Counted from the stretch's first letter, positions 1-8,726 are shown. The stretch: 64,000 nucleotides of DNA from Polyangiaceae bacterium (GCA_020633235.1 JACKEA010000003.1:310001-374000); one strand, 5' to 3'. Translations and numbers: made by a program. Notes: generated by a model not told the origin, from the letters alone.

Positions 1-19
1 CCCGGTGGAGCTTGGCTCG

Positions 20-3000
20 TCATGACGGGCGCGGTTCTGCTGGTTCGCCGGCGGCGGCGCTGAGCAGCTCCTCCGCGCTCTCTTTTCGGAGCAGTTGGCC
101 GCGACCGCGCTCAGCGGCGGCCAACAGCCTGCTGCGCTTGGCGCGTCGTTTTTTGTCACGAGCCAAGACGCGATCGAAGCTTTCGCCGTCCATCACGCGA
201 AGCTCGGGATCGAGCAACAGCTCGGCATCGGTCTCCACGGTCTCACCGGCGATCGGCTCGCGGAGCGCCGAGAGCCGATACTCGAAGTGGTCAGGGTGCT
301 CTTCTTTGAGCGCGCGCCATTCGTCCCGTTGTCGCTGGGCTTCTTCGCTCAACGCGGCATCCTTGCCCAGCATCCGGCGCACGGCCCCGAGCAGACGCGG
401 CGCCCGACGCAGCCAGAAAAACGGGGGCAGCCACTCCCACCAGCGCACCCGCGCTCGGGCGAGCAGCAACACGGCCGCCAGAACCGGAAGCATCTTCTCG
501 CGGCATTCGCTCCCGAGGCAGGTCGCGAGCACCGCCAGGCGCTCGCTGAGCGCCGTGGCCGAGACGACGCTCCAGCGCTGCCGGGCCGCGGCCTCCTGCT
601 CGTTGGCCAGATCCACCGCCAGCGCCCTCGAGCAAGCCCGCTCCGTATCCGGGTCCTTCGCGCGGGACAGCCGGCCGAGCTTGGTGTCGAGGCTGGCGGA
701 CAGGGCCAGCAGCATGGTGCACGCCTCGCTGGCCACGAAGCTCGCGTCGTGCAGTCGCTCTTCGTCGACCTCGAGGCTGACCAACGCTCCCGTGGTGGCG
801 TCCAGGGTGCGACGAACCGCGATGCGCCCCAAGCTGCAGCGCCGCGCGAAGAAGCTGCCCTCGGGTTCCGTCGGCTCGTAGTGGTGGACCACGAGGTAGC
901 GCCGAGTAGGAAACGCGAGGTCCAACGCTTTGCCCAGGCGAGCCGCTACACGCGCGAGGGCGCTCTCTCGGGGCTTCTGGAACGGCCACAGCGTCACCCC
1001 CACGGAGAACACGTCGATGCCTTCGTCCACGGCTTTGGCGCCCAAGTCTTCGTCCTCGAGCCCGAGTCCGTCGACGTAGTCAGCGATCTCCGGCAGGCCC
1101 CGGAGCTCGGCGCGCGGCGCACGGGTCGTCACCAACAGCGGCTCGAGGCGCGGACGCCGGCCGACGAACGCCACGTGGGTGCCCTCCGCCCAGGCCGCGT
1201 GCAGCTGATCCTTGTCGACCAGCGTGGCCGCGCGAGTCTCGCCTTCCGGCGTGTCTACCAGCGAGCTCAGCACCACGATGGTCTTGCCGCGCACGTCCTC
1301 CGCCAAGCGCGCCAGATCGAACCCGCATTCCAACGAGACGTCGTAGGTCGAGATCTCGGTACCGAACCGCGACGCCTGCGCACGCCAGGCGTCGAGCTCG
1401 CCGCGGGTGGTGCGATTGTTGACGACCAACAGGATCTCGGCTCGCTCGTTCCGTCGATAGCGCTCCGCAACGCGCACCCCCGTCTCCCGAAACTGCACCC
1501 GGCGAAGCTCCTCGGGGGCTTCGATGCGCCCCAGGAGCAGCTCCGCCGAGAGCCGGATTTCCGAGTACGCCTCGGCCCCGACGCGCACCGCCAGCGTACC
1601 CGAAATCTCCGCCGACTCCCCGGGACCGAGCGTCGCGAGCTCGCGTTCGAACCCGGGCGAGAGGGAGACGCGCGCGTCGGCCTCGTCGAAGTACGCCACG
1701 TCCGGAGCCTCCGTCGAAATGCGGGTGACGATCCGCCGCGCGAGCTCGCTGCTCTTGCCGAACGCTCGCCCCGAAACGTTCGTGACGCGGTACGAGACGC
1801 GAGCTGCCTCTCCCGGTGCCAGGGACGGCAGTGTCTCGAGGGGCGACACCTCCACCGGAAAGCGAACCACGAACTGTCGCACGGCGTCCGTCAGCTGCCG
1901 CTCGAAGGTGGGAAACTCCCGGCGCACCGCCGGCAGGTAGCCGCGGAATCGAATGCGCTCGCTCTCTGCGAGAGCGTCCCCCGCCGTCGTCGGCTCGTAG
2001 TCGCCGATGGTGAACACCAAGGAGCCCTCGAAGCGATGGGTCTGCCCCGGCTGCAGTGGATGCGGGAGCAGGAGCTCGGCGTCGTGTGGCGCGATCCAGC
2101 GTTCGGACCGGAGCGCGACTCGCACTTCCGAGCGCGCCGGCGTGGGCATGCCCCCGACGTTGGTCACCTCCACGTCGCGGACGTGCACCTTCTCCCCCGG
2201 TTCGTACACGCCATCGCCATTGTCGCTCTGGTGCGCGAGCCCCGCGACGCGTAGCTCGAAGCGCGACGGATAGGTCCCCGCCTGAGCTCCATCCATCACG
2301 ACGATGGCGAAGGAGCCGCCCGGGCCGTGCCCCCCGGAGCGAAGCTCCGAGCGCGGGGCGGATCCGTCGCGGCCAGCGCGCCCGCTGGAGCCGCCGGGAT
2401 TCGAGTGGGAGGTCGTGCGCGTCTGAGAGTTCCCCTGGGAGTCCGTGTAGGTCTCGGACTCGGTCCAGTGGTAGGAGCTGCCGCCGGAGCCTCCGGGCCC
2501 CCCCGAGCCGCCGCTTCCGTGGCGGCCCGGATCGCCGCCTTCGCCACCGTCCACGCCGGAGCGCACCAACATCAACAGCGGGGTATCGGCCTCCACGACG
2601 CGGACCACCACCGTGCCGCCGCCACCCCCATTCGCGCCGTGGCCGCCGCGCCCACCGTCGCCACCGTCGCCCCCCGGTCCGCCATCCCCGCCGGAGCTGT
2701 AGCGCGTCGCATCGCTGCCACTGCTCCCTCGTGCCCCGTTGCCCCCACGTCCCCCACGCCCGCCGTCACCGCCGCGGCCGCCTCGCGCCACCAGATCCAC
2801 GAATCCCGCGTCGCCCACCTCGAAGCTTCGGCTGACGCGCTTGCTTCGCCCCTCTGGGCTTCGCGCGTCGCCTTCGACAGTAGCGACGCCCCCGCGGTCG
2901 TCGCGCAGCACGACGTCGATGCCCCCTCCGCTCTGGCCGCGCTGGGCCGGCCCGGCGTCTTCCCCACGACGTCCATCAGCCCCCGAGGCCACGCCTGACG

Positions 3001-3124
3001 CGCCGCGACGTCCATGCTGTCCGTCCGCCCCGGCGCGCCCGGACACGTCGACGCGCAGCAGCACGCCGTCCGTGGGCGTGGACGAATCTGTACGCCGGTC
3101 CCCTCGCTCGCGATACGGATCCAC
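20..3124 (-). CDS. Large glycine-rich protein of unknown function
   Basis: 1034 aa from a GTG start. Residues about 10-290 are dominated by GG-D/G-rich collagen-like runs (GGRGGDGGRGG type), with a short Ser/Thr/Tyr-rich patch near 220. The middle (about 290-550) looks like repeated beta-sandwich modules of the kind that carry phrases such as YEPGEKVHVRDVEVTNVGG, i.e. CARDB/DUF11-like spacing. The C-terminal 450 residues are charged and helical, with one hydrophobic stretch near 900 (LPVLAAVLLLARARV) that could be a membrane anchor. No signal peptide is seen. It lies downstream of the Gly/Ala lipoprotein on the same strand, with a 15-bp stem-loop between them. I do not recognise a function; a surface or envelope scaffold is a guess from composition. 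Confidence 0.75.
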   Translation of the reverse strand: MDPYRERGDRRTDSSTPTDGVLLRVDVSGRAGADGQHGRRGASGVASGADGRRGEDAGPAQRGQSGGGIDVVLRDDRGGVATVEGDARSPEGRSKRVSRSFEVGDAGFVDLVARGGRGGDGGRGGRGGNGARGSSGSDATRYSSGGDGGPGGDGGDGGRGGHGANGGGGGTVVVRVVEADTPLLMLVRSGVDGGEGGDPGRHGSGGSGGPGGSGGSSYHWTESETYTDSQGNSQTRTTSHSNPGGSSGRAGRDGSAPRSELRSGGHGPGGSFAIVVMDGAQAGTYPSRFELRVAGLAHQSDNGDGVYEPGEKVHVRDVEVTNVGGMPTPARSEVRVALRSERWIAPHDAELLLPHPLQPGQTHRFEGSLVFTIGDYEPTTAGDALAESERIRFRGYLPAVRREFPTFERQLTDAVRQFVVRFPVEVSPLETLPSLAPGEAARVSYRVTNVSGRAFGKSSELARRIVTRISTEAPDVAYFDEADARVSLSPGFERELATLGPGESAEISGTLAVRVGAEAYSEIRLSAELLLGRIEAPEELRRVQFRETGVRVAERYRRNERAEILLVVNNRTTRGELDAWRAQASRFGTEISTYDVSLECGFDLARLAEDVRGKTIVVLSSLVDTPEGETRAATLVDKDQLHAAWAEGTHVAFVGRRPRLEPLLVTTRAPRAELRGLPEIADYVDGLGLEDEDLGAKAVDEGIDVFSVGVTLWPFQKPRESALARVAARLGKALDLAFPTRRYLVVHHYEPTEPEGSFFARRCSLGRIAVRRTLDATTGALVSLEVDEERLHDASFVASEACTMLLALSASLDTKLGRLSRAKDPDTERACSRALAVDLANEQEAAARQRWSVVSATALSERLAVLATCLGSECREKMLPVLAAVLLLARARVRWWEWLPPFFWLRRAPRLLGAVRRMLGKDAALSEEAQRQRDEWRALKEEHPDHFEYRLSALREPIAGETVETDAELLLDPELRVMDGESFDRVLARDKKRRAKRSRLLAAAERGRGQLLRKESAEELLSAAAGEPAEPRPS

Positions 3125-3140
3125 CGCTCACGAGCATACG

Positions 3141-3184
3141 CGTCGAGCGCGCGTTCCGGACCCTGCCGAAACGCGCGCTCGACG
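3141..3184 (-). terminator. 15-bp perfect stem-loop between two minus-strand genes
   Basis: Arms at 3141-3155 and 3170-3184 (CGTCGAGCGCGCGTT and its exact complement) separated by 14 nt. It lies 11 bp past the stop of the lipoprotein gene and 16 bp before the start of the Gly-rich gene, so it could end the lipoprotein transcript or attenuate read-through. There is no U-tract on the minus strand; an AT-rich stretch follows on the plus side. Confidence 0.45.
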
Positions 3185-3195
3185 ACTTTTGCGTA

Positions 3196-3519
3196 TTATT
3201 TCGAGCCAGCAGCGCCCGCGGCGCCCGCAGCGCCCGCCGCACCGGCCATGCCGCCGGAACCCGCAGCGCCGGCCATGCCGCCGGAACCTGCGGCTCCAGC
3301 CATGCCACCGGACCCGGACGAGCCGGACATGCCGCCGGACCCGGACGAGCCGGACATGCCGCCGGAACCAGCGGAGCCGCCACCAGTGCCACCGGATCCA
3401 CCGGTCGCGCCGCTACCGCCGCTACCGCCGCTGCCGGAGCTGTCGTCGTCGCTTCCGCAACCCACGACCGTAAAGGAGACACAGGCCATGAGGCCCAACA
3501 AAGTAGCGAGACGTCGCAT
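3196..3519 (-). CDS. Short Gly/Ala/Ser-repeat lipoprotein
   Basis: 107 aa. The start at 3519 is set by a strong ribosome site (GGAGGAATTTGG then ATG); longer upstream reading in this frame lacks coding character. Signal peptide MRRLATLLGLMACVSFTVVGC with lipobox VVGC, then an acidic CGSDDDSSG start of the mature protein. The remainder is low-complexity: GSGG repeats followed by tandem GGMSGSSGS and GGMAGAAGS units. The mature protein is probably an anchored, flexible surface or periplasmic tail with no catalytic domain. Repeat unit number may vary between strains. Function unknown. Confidence 0.7.
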   Translation of the reverse strand: MRRLATLLGLMACVSFTVVGCGSDDDSSGSGGSGGSGATGGSGGTGGGSAGSGGMSGSSGSGGMSGSSGSGGMAGAAGSGGMAGAAGSGGMAGAAGAAGAAGAAGSK

Positions 3520-3542
3520 CCAAATTCCTCCGTTTTCGTTTC

Positions 3543-3562
3543 TTCTCGGTCGAGACCGAGAA
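3543..3562. promoter_or_regulatory. Palindrome in the 5' leader of the Gly/Ala lipoprotein
   Basis: TTCTCGGTC-GA-GACCGAGAA is a 9-bp perfect inverted repeat around a 2-nt centre, about 23 bp before the ATG. It may be an operator or an mRNA hairpin near the ribosome site. It lies in the divergent region shared with the metallophosphoesterase gene. Confidence 0.35.
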
Positions 3563-3742
3563 CAAGCACCAATCAAGTACTCAACATCATAGCGGCTCAG
3601 ATAATTTCCGCACGTTCTCCGCTCGTTGCAGCCTGCAGAGGTGGCGAACATTTTTCGCAGCAGGGCTGGCGTGAGGAGCATTGTGGCTCAAGATAGACCA
3701 GGTCAATTGGGCTTTTTGCCCCGCCTTTGGGGCAGCAAACAC

Positions 3743-4435
3743 ATGCATATCGCGGTCATTTCCGATCTCCACCTGGGCTCCGGCGGTCCGGCGGATCTGT
3801 TCGGACATGACGACCACGAGTTTTTGCGCTTCCTGCATTTCCTCGAGAAGAATTTCGAACGCGTTGTGCTCTTGGGGGACATCTGGGAAACCCTCACGGG
3901 GCGTCATTTCGGCCAGGCGGCCGCGGAGCTGGCCCATGCCCGGGCGCACCATCGCGAGATCGCCGCGCGCTTTCGCACGCCGAAGTACCGCTACGTCCAT
4001 GGCAACCACGACATCGTGGCGAGCACCGAAGGCGCCCCGGAAGAGCTGCTGCTCGGAGCCAACGGGGTCCGGGTGCTGTTCACGCACGGGCATCAGAACG
4101 ATCCCATCGCCCGCCGCCTCAGCGAGATCGGCGTGTGGCTGGGAGGCTGGGTCCGTCGTCTGGGCTCGAGCACGCTGTACGAGCTCGGCAGACGGATGGA
4201 CGCCAAGCGAGGCGGCGATCGCGAGACCGCGAGTTGCAATTTCCAACGTTGGGCAATGTCCGCGGCGACCGTTCGCGAGGCAGATGTCGTCGTCACGGGG
4301 CATACCCATGCCGCCGCTCGTGCAGAGCACGGGGATCGACTGTTCTTGAACAGCGGGTCCTGCGCCGAGGGTAAATATTCGTTCTGCACTTTGGATACCC
4401 AGGGCGGGCGATACAGCGTACACGACAGCTGGTAA
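3743..4435 (+). CDS. Metallophosphoesterase (calcineurin-like fold)
   Basis: 230 aa from the ATG that begins MHIAVISDLHLGSGG; the upstream in-frame sequence does not look coding. The family's metal-binding motifs are present in order: SDLHLG (motif I, D and H), LLGDIWE (motif II), GNHD (motif III), FTHGH (motif IV) and VTGHTH (motif V, about residue 190). These bind two divalent metals for hydrolysis of a phosphoester. No signal peptide, so cytoplasmic. The overall shape resembles UDP-2,3-diacylglucosamine hydrolase-like (LpxH-like) and other small phosphoesterases, but substrate cannot be set from sequence. It ends 16 bp before kup, so they may share a transcript. Confidence 0.88.
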   Translation: MHIAVISDLHLGSGGPADLFGHDDHEFLRFLHFLEKNFERVVLLGDIWETLTGRHFGQAAAELAHARAHHREIAARFRTPKYRYVHGNHDIVASTEGAPEELLLGANGVRVLFTHGHQNDPIARRLSEIGVWLGGWVRRLGSSTLYELGRRMDAKRGGDRETASCNFQRWAMSAATVREADVVVTGHTHAAARAEHGDRLFLNSGSCAEGKYSFCTLDTQGGRYSVHDSW

Positions 4436-4451
4436 GCCTCCCGCTCCCCTC

Positions 4452-6335
4452 ATGACCCAAGAGTCCAGCGACAAACCGCGGGGCAAGTACTTGCTCACGC
4501 TGAGCCTCACTGCGTTGGGCATCGTGTACGGCGACATCGGCACCAGCCCGCTGTACGCGCTGCGCGAGTGCTTCTACGGCGCCCACGGCATCGCCGTGAA
4601 CGAGGCCAACGTGCTCGGCGTGCTGTCCCTCATCTTCTGGGCGCTCACCGGCGTCATCTCCATCAAGTACCTCGGCTACGTGATGCGTGCCGACAACCGC
4701 GGCGAAGGCGGCATCTTGGCGTTGATGGCCCTGGCCGCGCGCACGTCCCACGCCGGCAAGCGCACGCGGGCGGTGCTGGTACTGGTCGGGCTGTTCGGTG
4801 CGGCGCTGCTCTATGGCGACGGAATGATCACGCCCGCCATCAGCGTGCTGAGCGCGGTGGAAGGCCTGAAAGTCTCGGCCCACGGCCTGGACGAGTGGGT
4901 AATTCCCATCACGATCGCCATCTTGATCGGCCTGTTTTTGTTTCAGCGGCGCGGAACCGCGGGGGTCGGCGCCGTGTTCGGCCCCATCACGCTCCTGTGG
5001 TTCGTGGTCATCGCCGTCATCGGCGTCGTTCACATCTTCCAGAGCCCCCACGTGCTCTTGGCGCTGTCCCCCAGCTACGCGGTGACGTTTCTGATCGACA
5101 ACCGCACCCACGGCTTCCTCGTGCTCGGCGCCGTGTTCCTGGTCGTCACCGGTGGAGAAGCGCTGTACGCCGACATGGGCCACTTCGGCACGCGTCCGAT
5201 TCGGCTGATGTGGTTCGCCGTCGTGCTGCCCGCGCTGGTGCTGAACTACTTCGGCCAGGGCGCGCTGCTCATCTCCGACCCCAGCGCGGCGCACAATCCC
5301 TTCTTCCGCATGGTGCCCCACTGGGCGCTCTTGCCGTTGGTGCTGCTCAGCACGTTGGCGACGATCATCGCGTCGCAGGCCGTGATCTCGGGCGCGTTCT
5401 CCCTCACGCGGCAAGCCACCATGCTCGGGTACTGGCCCCGAGTTCAAATCCTGCACACCTCCGCCAAGGAGATCGGGCAGATTTACGTTCCCAGCATCAA
5501 CTGGATCCTGATGCTGGCGACCATCGGCTTGGTGCTCGGCTTCGAGACATCTTCCAACCTGGCCGCCGCCTACGGCATCGCCGTCACCACCACCATGGTG
5601 ATCACGAGCCTCCTCGCGTACATCGTCGCGCGCCACGATTGGGGCTGGAAGTTGTGGACGGCCGGAGGCCTCACCGCCTTGTTCTTGACCGTGGACGTCA
5701 CCTTCTTCGGTGCCAACATCGTGAAGGTGGCCCAGGGCGGCTGGTTCCCGCTGCTCATCGCCAGCGGCGTGTTCGTGTTGATGACCACCTGGAAACGCGG
5801 GCGCGAGCTCTTGGGCGAACGCATCAAGAGCCAGATCGTGCCGCTCTCGGACTTCTTCGAGCTGATGCGCATCGAGCGCCCGGCCCGCGTCCCCGGCTCC
5901 GCCGTGTTCATGACCAGCAACCCGGAGGGCGCGCCGCCAGCGCTGATGCACAACTTCCACCACAACCGCGTTGTGCACGAGCAGGTGATCCTGCTCACCC
6001 TCGTGACGGAAGAAGTCGCGCGGGTGGATGACGACAAGCGCGTTCAGGTGGAAGATCTAGGCGAAGGCTTCGTGCGTATCATCGCCTATTTCGGCTTCAT
6101 GGAGACTCCGGACATCCCCGAGCTCCTCGCTCGCGAAGACACGCCCACCCCGCCGCTGCAGTTCACGACGTTCTTCCTCGGCCGCGAGACCGTGCTCGCG
6201 CGCGCCGAGCACGAGATGGCGGCCTGGCGCCAGCGGCTGTTCGGCTTCTTGTCGCGCACGTCCCTCGGCGCCACGGCGTTCTTCAACGTGCCGGCGGACC
6301 GCGTGATGGAAGTCGGCTCTCAGATCGAGCTCTGA
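4452..6335 (+). CDS. kup: Kup-family potassium uptake permease
   Basis: 627 aa, the usual Kup length. It carries the family N-terminal signature TALGIVYGDIGTSPLYAL (residues about 16-33) and ADNRGEGGILALMALA, followed by about 12 hydrophobic membrane segments to residue 440 and a cytoplasmic C-terminal domain of roughly 180 residues. Kup proteins are high-affinity K+/H+ symporters of the inner membrane. The start ATG is 16 bp downstream of the phosphoesterase stop. A tight CCCCG-TTCG-CGGGG hairpin follows 18 bp after the stop. The long antisense open frame across 4293-5978 is a GC-rich shadow. Confidence 0.95.
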   Translation: MTQESSDKPRGKYLLTLSLTALGIVYGDIGTSPLYALRECFYGAHGIAVNEANVLGVLSLIFWALTGVISIKYLGYVMRADNRGEGGILALMALAARTSHAGKRTRAVLVLVGLFGAALLYGDGMITPAISVLSAVEGLKVSAHGLDEWVIPITIAILIGLFLFQRRGTAGVGAVFGPITLLWFVVIAVIGVVHIFQSPHVLLALSPSYAVTFLIDNRTHGFLVLGAVFLVVTGGEALYADMGHFGTRPIRLMWFAVVLPALVLNYFGQGALLISDPSAAHNPFFRMVPHWALLPLVLLSTLATIIASQAVISGAFSLTRQATMLGYWPRVQILHTSAKEIGQIYVPSINWILMLATIGLVLGFETSSNLAAAYGIAVTTTMVITSLLAYIVARHDWGWKLWTAGGLTALFLTVDVTFFGANIVKVAQGGWFPLLIASGVFVLMTTWKRGRELLGERIKSQIVPLSDFFELMRIERPARVPGSAVFMTSNPEGAPPALMHNFHHNRVVHEQVILLTLVTEEVARVDDDKRVQVEDLGEGFVRIIAYFGFMETPDIPELLAREDTPTPPLQFTTFFLGRETVLARAEHEMAAWRQRLFGFLSRTSLGATAFFNVPADRVMEVGSQIEL

Positions 6336-6353
6336 CCCGCCCTCGGACTGCTG

Positions 6354-6367
6354 CCCCGTTCGCGGGG
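6354..6367 (+). terminator. UUCG-tetraloop hairpin after kup
   Basis: CCCCG-TTCG-CGGGG, a 5-bp GC stem with a UUCG loop, lies 18 bp after the kup stop and between kup and the convergent remnant of the interrupted lipoprotein gene. No T-tract follows, so termination is inferred only. Confidence 0.4.
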
Positions 6368-6430
6368 TCTCCCGGATCGTGTCGCTCGGGATACCGGCAG
6401 ATGCCGTCGGCCCGGCGCACAGGCGGGCGC

Positions 6431-6486
6431 TCAGGGTTGGGCCCTTCCCCGCGCCACGCACGCTCCGCTCTCGCAGCCGGCGACTA
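6431..6486 (-). pseudogene. 3' fragment of an IS-interrupted Cys-rich lipoprotein gene
   Basis: Reading leftward from the TA at 6485-6486, in the frame of the 5' fragment at 8744-9091, gives VAGCESGACVARGRAQP and a TGA at 6431-6433. This is the expected Cys-rich end for a lipoprotein whose upstream half is also Cys-rich (CEPCPEL just before the break). The two pieces join in frame when the element 6487-8743 and one copy of TA are removed, giving a 133-residue protein. Confidence 0.8.
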
Positions 6487-7887
6487 AAGCGTGTTGACAG
6501 TTTTGGCCAACACCGCCCTTCTCGGGCGTTGGGCATAGGCCCTTCCTGCTTCGACGAGGGTAGTTTCACGGACCACCAAGAGCGGTGGTTCGCCAGAGCT
6601 TCCCTCTCCACAGGCGTTTTGCGTCTCCGCGTGCTTCGCGGCGACAGGAGGCCAGTCTCCTTGGCCGAGTACGCGAGGGTACTGAGCCAAGCACACCGCA
6701 GCGTTCTCGTCGCGGTCGGCCTCGTGACCACAACTGCTGCAGTGAAAGGTGCGCTCCCCGAGGTCGAGCCGCTCGCCGATGGCCCCGCACGCGCTGCAGC
6801 GGCGTGTGCTGGGGTAGAAGCGGTCAGCCACGGTGAGCGTTGCGCCGTACCACTTCGCTTTGTAGGCGAGCTGTGCTCCGAACAGCGCCCAGGCGCTGTC
6901 CGCGATGGCGCGGGCGAGGCGGGTTTTGATGAGCCCCGAGATACTCAGCTTTTCGATGACCAAGTGACCGTGGGTCTGGGCCAGTCGGCTCGATTGGCGA
7001 TGGGTGAAATCGTGTCGGATGTTGCGAATGCGCTGGTGCACGCGCGCAAGCTGGGCGCGGGCCTTGTACCGATTGCGCGAGCCCGGCTGCTTCCGGGACA
7101 GGCTGCGGCTCTTGCGCCGCAGCTTCGGTAGCGCGGCGCGGAGTGGACGTGGGCTTTCGATGTGCTCGACCTGCTCGCCGCTTTCGCTGGCAAGCACCGC
7201 GAAGGTCTTGAGCCCGCGGTCGATGCCGACCGGCGGAGCCTCCGCGCTGCCGTGGCGCCGCGCGGGATGCAGCTCGGCGGCCTCGACGTTCAAGGTCACG
7301 CGCCAGCGGCCGCCCTCGCGGGTGCTGACCGTGGCGAACAGCACCTTGGCGCGATCGCTCTTCAGCATGCGGCGCAGCCGGCGCGTGCATTCCCGGACGG
7401 CAATGCTGCCGAGCTTCGGCAGCCGCACGGAGCGCGGGTCGCCCTCGCCCACGCGGACGTCGTTCTTCTTGTTACGGATGCGGAACGACTGCCGCGCTTC
7501 CGACCTCTTCTTAAACTGGGGAAAGCCGGGAGGCTTACCCGAGCGCTCTCCCTTGCGACCCGCCGAGAAGGCTTGCAGCGCCCGCCCCAAATCGACCGCC
7601 GCCTCTTCGAACACCTGCTGGACGACCTCGGAGCGCCAGGAGAGCCCCACGCGCCCGTCCTCGTCCACCCCGGCTCGCTCCGATCGCTTCCATTCATTGA
7701 AGTCGTTGATGAGATCGAAGCCCGACCATGGCGGCTTCTCCTCGGCCTCGAGGGCGTTGATGACGAAGCGCAGGCACTGATTGAAGCCGAAGCGCGCCGC
7801 TCCCACGTGCCGCCGGAGCAGCTCCTCCTGCTCGCGCGTTGGCTGGAGCGTAAAGCTGAAGGTGGTGTGCCGAGTCACCCGGGCCAC
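6484..7887 (-). CDS. tnpB: TnpB-type RNA-guided nuclease (IS605 OrfB family), passenger of an IS5-like element
   Basis: 467 aa from a GTG overlapping the transposase stop by 13 bp. The RuvC-like active site is complete: D223 in GIDRGLKTFA, E312 in VIEKLSISGL and D393 in ADRDENAAV. A four-Cys zinc finger lies between the last two (CSACG about 364-368, CSSCG about 383-387). The N-terminal helix-rich wedge domain starts with the family phrase FTLQPTREQEELL. TnpB proteins are small RNA-guided DNA nucleases whose guide RNA usually overlaps the 3' end of the gene and reads past the transposon end. Here the last sense codon is the last three bases of the element and the TAG stop is made from the TA target duplication plus flanking G. 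No TnpA partner of the Y1 type is nearby. It is probably mobilised by the DDE transposase next door. Confidence 0.92.
   Translation of the reverse strand: MARVTRHTTFSFTLQPTREQEELLRRHVGAARFGFNQCLRFVINALEAEEKPPWSGFDLINDFNEWKRSERAGVDEDGRVGLSWRSEVVQQVFEEAAVDLGRALQAFSAGRKGERSGKPPGFPQFKKRSEARQSFRIRNKKNDVRVGEGDPRSVRLPKLGSIAVRECTRRLRRMLKSDRAKVLFATVSTREGGRWRVTLNVEAAELHPARRHGSAEAPPVGIDRGLKTFAVLASESGEQVEHIESPRPLRAALPKLRRKSRSLSRKQPGSRNRYKARAQLARVHQRIRNIRHDFTHRQSSRLAQTHGHLVIEKLSISGLIKTRLARAIADSAWALFGAQLAYKAKWYGATLTVADRFYPSTRRCSACGAIGERLDLGERTFHCSSCGHEADRDENAAVCLAQYPRVLGQGDWPPVAAKHAETQNACGEGSSGEPPLLVVRETTLVEAGRAYAQRPRRAVLAKTVNTL
6487..6503 (+). repeat. Left terminal inverted repeat of the IS element
   Basis: AAGCGTGTTGACAGTTT; the TGTTGACAGTTT block is identical to the right end. 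It also encodes the last residues of TnpB on the minus strand. Confidence 0.85.
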
Positions 7888-8647
7888 CCCGTGAGAGCAA
7901 CGCGAGCAGCCGCAAGAATCACGAATCCGGCGTAGCTCCGCGTGGTCTTCTCGTAGCGCGTGGCCACGCGGCGAAACGCCTTCACTCGCCCGAACCAGCG
8001 CTCCACCGTGTTGCGGAGCCGGTACTTGTCGCGGTCGAGCTCGCGCTGGACCTTGCGATTCCTGCGCGAGGGGATGACCGCCTCGAACCCTGACGCCTGG
8101 ATATGCGCCAGTGCGGCATTGCTGTCGTAGGCCCGGTCAGCGATGACAGCCTGTCCCGCACCCCGCTCCACGACGAGTGCATTCACCTGCGTCACGTCAG
8201 CCGCCTCGCCTCCCGTGACGATGAAGCGCACCAGCGCGCCCTCGGCTGAAACGAGCGCATGAACCTTTGTGGAAAAGCCACCGCGAGAACGGCCGAGACC
8301 TTCTGATGATTGCCCGCCCCCTTTTTCAGCGCGCCCGCCGCATGTGGATGCGCTTTCACGATGGTGCTGTCCATCAACAGGTCATCGGAAGGCCGCACTT
8401 GCAGCACTTCGTGAAGCTGGTGCCAGCGACCCGCCAGCGCCCAGCGCCGAAAGCGCCGATACACACTGCCCCACTTCCCAAACACCTCCGGCAAGTCGCG
8501 CCACGGTGCGCCCGTCCGTAGGATCCACAGCGTTGCTTCGATGAAGCGACGATTATCGTCGCCCTTTGGACCACGTGACGTGAGAGCGGAAACCAACGGT
8601 GCAATGTGTGCCCACTCGGCGTCGGAAAGCGCGACTCGAACCCCCAT
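7875..8647 (-). CDS. IS5-family (IS427-type) DDE transposase, two frames joined by -1 frameshift
   Basis: The 5' frame starts at 8647 (MGVRVALSDAEWAHIAPLV) and the 3' frame is open to the stop at 7875. Joining them by a -1 shift at the minus-strand run AAAAAGGGGG (8317-8326) gives the continuous family sequence GLGRSRGGFSTKVHALV and then RFIVTGGEAAD, about 257 aa, normal for the group. DDE residues: D in LLMDSTIVKAH, D in VIADRAYDSN and E in NTVERWFGRVKAFRR. A helix-turn-helix-like N-terminal segment precedes the catalytic part. Two-ORF frameshifted transposases are typical of the IS427 group, so this is probably functional rather than broken. A TTGACA-16-TAGGCT promoter-like pair lies upstream (about 8650-8678). 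Confidence 0.88.
8317..8326 (-). promoter_or_regulatory. Probable programmed -1 frameshift site
   Basis: The minus strand reads CTG AAA AAG GGG GCG in the first frame. A one-base backward slip on AAA AAG puts the ribosome into the frame that continues the transposase. Codon phases of the two frames (8647 and 8231) differ by the -1 direction. Confidence 0.6.
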
Positions 8648-8726
8648 TCGCGCAGCCTACCAATAGCTGAACGCATGTCAAGCTAAACTCTCATCGAGGC
8701 AGGATTTCAGCACCAATCCCATCCAG

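Noticed and set aside
1..19. Any feature at the left window edge
   Set aside because: Too short to call; it lies just after the stop of the Gly-rich gene.
4293..5978. 561-codon frame antisense to kup
   Set aside because: Shadow of kup; low-complexity His/Asp/Gln/Gly composition and no motif.
7875..8647. Transposase as a pseudogene with a frameshift mutation
   Set aside because: The join is -1 at an A-run and gives the full family sequence, as in frameshifting IS427-type elements.
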